Of a stretch of DNA of 64,000 nucleotides, positions 59,004 through 64,000 are shown in pieces. Within the stretch, counting starts at the first letter, position 1; the number at the start of each line of letters is the position of its first letter. Source of the stretch: Eublepharis macularius (Eukaryota > Chordata > Lepidosauria > Squamata > Eublepharidae). Location: assembly GCF_028583425.1 (NCBI RefSeq), contig NC_072802.1, forward strand, positions 18,051,926 to 18,115,925. Direction: 5' to 3'. Position numbers and translations under genes: made by a program. The notes beneath the pieces are model-generated. The model had not been told where the DNA came from and did no database searches. It saw nothing but the letters and a program-made list of their open reading frames with translations.

Positions 59004-59257
59004 GTCACAGCTCATTTCTTCACATACAGCCTTGATCTATCTTGATCTATCTCACTTGCTGGGGATGTGATATATCACAGAGGATCTGCTGCCCTGTGTA
59101 AGTGCCTCTTTGCCTCTATCTGTGCTAGTGTATCTGTAAATAAAGCAAATATTAAAATCTCTAGTGTTCCCTTCCCCAAAGGGAGTCAAAGTACATATGA
59201 GATGGTTCTGTTCAGGTGCCATGAAAATTGGAAGCGGACAATTAAAGAACCAACTGA

Positions 59258-59293
59258 TTGTATTGTCGAAGGCTTTCACGGCCGGAGAACGAT
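59258..59293 (+). repeat. Short fragment of a common reptile repeat
   Basis: TATTGTCGAAGGCTTTCACG and GCCGGAGAACGATGG resemble the end of a repeat I have seen in lizard genomes; a fragment of about 36 bp flanked by duplicated ACCAACTGATT. Confidence 0.45.
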
Positions 59294-60169
59294 GGCACCA
59301 ACTGATTTTCAACTGAAAATCAACCAACTGATTTCCCCCCCCCCTCTGAGAGGAAAACTGGCTGAGGAGAAAAAGATAAGCTGAGAATTTCCCTTGGATG
59401 ATGAGGGAGGGGAGGGGGAAGGACTTTATGGGAGATTAATCTAAAGGCACGTCTAGGTGATACCTTTCTGTACAGGCATACACTCATTTTAACATATTCT
59501 CCACAGTGATACTGCAGCTGTGGGGAAGCGCTTCTAAAAAGGGGCGGGAGGGGGGAACCCAAATGGTCTTGGAATCGTGCTGTGGGAAGAGGCTAGGCTC
59601 CGGCCTCCCACTCAAACTGGGGGAATTATTTTCATGTGGAGCAAAATAAGCCCTCTCCTGCACGTGGTTTTTATGCTAGAAAATGGCACTGTGGGGAGGC
59701 AGGAACCTTTCCTCCCCCCACACCATCGTTCTGAAACCGTTTGGGCTCTCCTTTTTTAAAGAGGCAATTCTTCACAGTTGCCATGCAACTGTGGGGGGGG
59801 GGTATGTTAAAATGAGGGCCTGCCTGAGCAGAAAAGTATCCTCTAGAGGCACCCCTTGAAGATAATGTTGTTGTTTTTTTGACAGGGAGGACTGAAAACC
59901 ATATAACCTTTCTTTTGTGCTTAACAGTAATTTGGGACTTTTTTCTTCAAAGAGCAAACACAGCTTTTAAAAGGGAAATGACAGTAAAAATAATTTGCTC
60001 AGCTCTAATGCCGTGCATATTTTTCAGGCTCTCACCTGCGTGGCTGCTTTACATGGGGGTGGGATAAGCCCTCCTTACTGTGGAAGGAGCAGAGAAAGGA
60101 GTGAAGGTATGCTGGGTGGCACACACATCCTGCTTTGGAATAAACACAGCATCGTGTAAAGGCAAAAAA

Positions 60170-60262
60170 CAAAGTGTGTGTGTGTGAGAGAGGGAGAGGG
60201 AGAGAGAGAGGGAGAGGGAGAGGGAGAGGGAGAGAGGGAGGGGAAGAGAGGGAGAGAGGCAT
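60170..60262 (+). repeat. GT/GA purine simple repeat
   Basis: GTGTGTGTG followed by GAGAGG-type repeats over about 90 bp. Long Leu/Pro/Ser frames on the minus strand here are artefacts. Confidence 0.9.
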
Positions 60263-60314
60263 AATTTTTTTTAGCAGTGGCCATTTCCACAGCCGCTATT
60301 TGCCTTGCATTTGA

Positions 60315-60690
60315 CGTTGTTGGAGAAAGTGTTTGTTTCCTGCTTTCCCACAGCATGATGGCACATCGGTGCACCTCCTGGGATTTCTCCAGATTTTCTG
60401 CAATCTTTCTTGAACCTACTTTGCTCCAAAGTTTCAGGAAAGATGTCAGCAAAGACTAGATGGCTACTATATGGATAGAAAAGTTTGGATTTTCTCAGTC
60501 TGGCCCACACAGCAGCCATTTTTCTTGCCTGTGGCCCTGCAGTGTCCAATTCCCCCTCTGGCATCAGTGGGCATTTTGTTTTTTTAAAAAAAATAGGCAA
60601 AGGAATATTATTGTATTGATATAATGTTACAACAATGTTTGTAACATTATATCAATGTTATAACAATGTTTTTTTGTGTGTGAATTCCCA
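60315..60690 (+). repeat. Unclassified dispersed repeat, copy 2
   Basis: See copy 1. It ends in a short palindrome (ATTGATATAATGTTACAA and its complement, 60615-60657). Confidence 0.6.
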
Positions 60691-61382
60691 GCTTTTATTT
60701 ATTTAAGAATGTAAGTTGCCTCTCTTATTGTGGAAATAGGCATTTCCCCTTGTATCTTCACAATGAAAGGGGCTAGAGATGCTTAAAAATAATATCTGGG
60801 AGTTCAGGGAAAAATTTACACAAATGATTATAATGTCATATCAATAAAATGATACTCATTTGCTGATTTTAAAAAAGAATTGACCATGCCCTGATGGTAT
60901 GTATGTGTGGGAAATTGGCAGCTGCCTGGGGACTGCGACAGGAAAACAATGGTTAACCTGCAACGTGGAAGCCTCGTTGCTGCTCCGCTATATCAGCAGC
61001 TGCAGCACAATGGGAAAACTACAGAAGCCAGTCTCCAGGTGTGCTTGGAAAAAAGGCAACAGTGATTTTGTCCCACATGGAAAGAGCCCATGTCAGACAC
61101 TGGACTTTTCAAATTGAAATAGCAACATTTGGTAACATTCCTGAATAGGGTTGCCATCAAGGAGTCTTTCTACATGAGTTAGCTTACACGAGGATGCTCA
61201 AGTGAAGGGAGATGCAATGTTAGCTGGGAAGTGTAGTTTAAAAAGACAGGGCCAACGGCTCTGTCAATTTCACCTCTCTACAGTAGGGTATTTAAAAAGG
61301 CAGAGCCGGCAGAGATCGCTCCTCAGAGGGTTTGTTAATTTCATCTTTACCTCCCAGAAAGGAACGTGAAATTGACAGAGCC

Positions 61383-61592
61383 TTCATTGGGAGTTGGGAA
61401 ATCCCAGGAGATTTGGAGTTGGAGCCTGGGGGTGAGGTTTGGGGAAAGAATGGAACTCAGTGAGGTACGCTATAAAGTCGACCCTCTAAAGCAGCCACTT
61501 TGTCCAGGGGAACTGCTCTCTGTAGTATGGAGATCAGTTGTAAATTATGGGAAAGCTCCAGACCACACATGGAGGTTGGCAACCCTACTCCT
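61383..61592 (+). repeat. AGGGTTGCCA-type repeat
   Basis: GGGAGTTGGGAAATCCCAGG to GGAGGTTGGCAACCCT; contains CTCTAAAGCAGCCACTTTG. Confidence 0.65.
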
Positions 61593-62599
61593 AAATACGA
61601 CTATTTAACAAATATCCATGTGGATTTTAACCTTCGCTGGACCCATCTCTCCTCTCGTTCCCCCATGCAGATCTTCAGACCCGTACGATGTTTCTGGTGT
61701 GCTGATAACTAAGGAAACTGAAATTACAAGCCCTTTGTCACCCCTAGAGTGATCTTTTGACCCCCTCTCTGATACTCCTAACAGAACTCGTGCCATCAAA
61801 TCCACATTACATGGCTTTAGCAGCTCTCAAAATAAAACATGATTCATCCCGGCTTTGAACACTCATCAGAAAGTCTCTGTTCCTAGCCACCCACTCCTGA
61901 ATTTTTGAAGTTCATCGTGTCGTGTTAAAAATCAAATGAGGTGGGTGGGAGACAGACAGGGCCATGAGTTGCGCTCCATGGGTGGAAGTCTTTATGCTGG
62001 TAGAAATGCTGTAGTGGAGCCACCCCCTTGTCAGGGTGAAGACAGATGTCTCTGCTTCTTTTGGTCTCCATTCTTCGATTGACACATTCCTAACTCCTAC
62101 TCCGGTGCAGATTTTCATCACGTCCCCTAGGCTTCGTGATGGCTTTTAGACTTGTAAAATCCACCCCCCACATACACCAGTCAGGCATCTGATTGGCACA
62201 CCTATCCATTTGACTGGTTTATTCAGCACTCCTTCAAACTGCTCATTTCTTTAAACCAAACCTCAAATACTGCGGTGCATAGGGTAAGAACGCAGCACAG
62301 CCATTGCCGCAAGGAGCAGCCAATCAGCACTCTGTGCAGCCACGTGGTGAGGCAGGAGGGAGCTGGAGGTGCAATTGTCACAAGAGCCAGCAAATCCGTT
62401 CTCTGTGCAGCCAGCTTCTGAAAACGGGACAAACTGGTTGTTTGTGAGCCTAATTCAGGTTGAGAATTTGGACATCTGTACAAAAGGGAAAATGAGATTC
62501 CAAAGTGGCCTCACTGGTTAAAACTAGGGTTTCCAGCCAATGGTTGGCAACCAGCTAGATGGGGTGTGTGGGAATGGGCGAAATGGTGCTGTGCTGGCT

Positions 62600-62800
62600 A
62601 TGCAATGACATTCTTGATGAATACCAGAAGTGGTGTCACTTTGCTGGCATGGCATTGAGTTGATGTTCTAGGATTTGGGCAAATCTCAATGGTAAAACCA
62701 TCAGGTTTTGCCCAAATCCTAGAGCATTGCCTCATCATGCCAGCAGCATGACATCATTTCCAAGTATTCACCAGAAGTGATGTCATGCTGCTGGCACGGC
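62600..62800. repeat. Palindromic repeat with GGATTTGGGCAAA arms
   Basis: Inner arms TTCTAGGATTTGGGCAAA and TTTGCCCAAATCCTAGA around a short loop; outer blocks include GAATACCAGAAGTGGTGTCA and TGACATCATTTCC. Related sequence is seen at 19305-19520. Confidence 0.6.
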
Positions 62801-63337
62801 ACCATTTAAAAATAACTTTTCCTCCTGCCAGCTATCAGTGAGCTAGAGGGCAACAAAATGCCCCTGATCACCCTACTTAAACTAGTTTAACTAGTTTAAC
62901 TCCCTAGTTAAACTAGATACTTAGTGGTGTGGGAGCCACATGTGACTTTTTGATGTGCCACCTGTGGCTCTTCTGGGCACTGTTCCCAAACATGGCATCT
63001 GCTCCATGTTTCAGTAAAGTCAGCAAGGTCATTACTCTGTAGGACCTGTGGCTGGCAGGTGGTTCCTGCCTTAAACCAGCTGCTCCCACAAGGATGAGAG
63101 AACGGATAAGCTGTGAGCCTCTTTGATCTGTAGCCCTCATGCCAGGGATGAAATAAAGGGCACCAACCCCTCAACCTTCTTGGCAGCTTCTGTGCTCTCA
63201 TATCAGCCCCTGGACAACAGCCAGGAGAAGAACAAGCTGTCCATAACGGCAAGAGAGTACAACCTCCAATACCACCATGGCTGCTACCCGCATTGTGTGT
63301 GGAGGGGTTGATTTTTTTATTCCCCTTTGTCCATGAC

Positions 63338-63522
63338 CAGGGCTGTTTTCACACTGCTTATCGGCCACGGAACATCTCGCCAGGCTCCCGGAACGACAGT
63401 GTCTTCCTGGCGGAATTTCACGTGAGAACTGTTCTCACAAGAAATCGCGCCAGGAAAACGCTGTCATTCCGGGAGCTTGGCACGATGTTCCGTAGCCAGT
63501 AAGCAGTGTGAAAATGGCCCTG
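63338..63522. mobile_element. 185-bp palindromic MITE, CAGGGCTGTTTTCACA type
   Basis: Left end CAGGGCTGTTTTCACACTG and right end CAGTGTGAAAATGGCCCTG are inverted; the arms extend through TCCCGGAACGACAGTG and its complement. The ends resemble hAT MITEs but flanking 8-mers do not match. A different family from the CAGGGCTTTTTTTC MITE. Confidence 0.75.
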
Positions 63523-63695
63523 CTTGCTGTCCTCCAAGCACCTTGGCAATTTCATTCTGCTGGCTGAGCTGCTGTGCTTCATGCTGGGGAGAAAACGAGA
63601 AGGCCAGGAAAGCAGCCTTTGCCTTTACTCCAGATAACCAAGGGTTAGCTGAGGTTCAACAGTGGTCAGGATGGACAACCCTACATGCTCAGAAA

Positions 63696-63910
63696 CAGGG
63701 GGTTTTTTTTCTGCGAAAAGAGGTGGTGGAACTCAGTGGGTTGCCCTCAGAGAAAATGGTCACATGGCTAGTGGCCCAGCCCCCTGATCTCCAGACAGAG
63801 GGGAGTTGAGATTGCCCTCCGCGCCACTCAATTGGAATTGGAGCCATGTGACCATTTTCAAGAGGTTCCGGAACTCCGTTCCACCGTGTTCCAGCTGAAA
63901 AAAAGCCCTG
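63696..63910 (-). mobile_element. CAGGGC MITE copy 10 (arm deletion)
   Basis: 215 bp, exact 8-bp duplication CTCAGAAA on both sides. Most of one hairpin arm is missing and replaced by AATTGGAATTGGAG. Confidence 0.88.
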
Positions 63911-64000
63911 CTCAGAAATAATCCAGTTAATTACAAAGGCAACACTTATATATTTGATATTAACAGTCATATCTTAGATTATTGTAAAAATGAATTCGAT

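Noticed and set aside
60032..60262. Pro/Leu/Ser repeat protein on the minus strand
   Set aside because: Translation of a GAGAGG simple repeat.

Overview
This is vertebrate nuclear DNA, most likely from a squamate reptile (a lizard, perhaps a gecko; that level is inference). The reasons are one spaced, multi-exon vertebrate gene, tRNA-derived SINEs, CR1/L2-like 3' ends, an L1, a DIRS-type tyrosine-recombinase retrotransposon and many hAT-like MITEs. It is not bacterial, and most open frames in it are chance.

The only host gene I can support is ITM2A (integral membrane protein 2A) on the minus strand. It has six coding exons between 31,275 (ATG in a CpG island) and 16,353 (stop), with a 3' UTR to about 15,335. 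All five introns have GT-AG borders in consistent phase. The predicted protein has 251 residues: a type II membrane protein with a BRICHOS domain and a furin-type KR site before a 24-residue C-terminal peptide.

Layout. 0-5.5 kb: repeats (CR1-like 3' end, CAGGGC MITE, hAT-like element, tRNA SINEs, a long hairpin). 5.5-11.6 kb: a nearly intact DIRS retrotransposon on the minus strand, with Gag, RT/RNase H and tyrosine recombinase between inverted terminal repeats and an internal complementary region that matches the two joined termini. 11.6-15.3 kb: SINEs and unassigned DNA. 15.3-31.7 kb: ITM2A, whose introns carry a MITE, SINEs and a fold-back element. 31.8-43.1 kb: a LINE 3' end, AGGGTTGCCA-type repeats, four CAGGGC MITEs and a nested inverted repeat. 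43.1-50.9 kb: a nested stack in which a decayed hAT (ZMYM-like transposase remnant) is split by a full-length L1 with a 14-bp target duplication, which in turn is split by a CpG-rich 192-bp perfect-ended palindrome. A GC-rich minisatellite also lies in this hAT region. 50.9-64 kb: more MITEs, palindromes, SINEs and unassigned DNA.

The main theme is a burst of short palindromic DNA elements. The leading family, with CAGGGCTTTTTTTC ends and 8-bp target duplications, has ten copies here, one of them about 80 bp from the ITM2A exon 6 splice acceptor. I found no CRISPR array, rRNA or functional tRNA gene. The mobile-element proteins are described as found, with their breaks.
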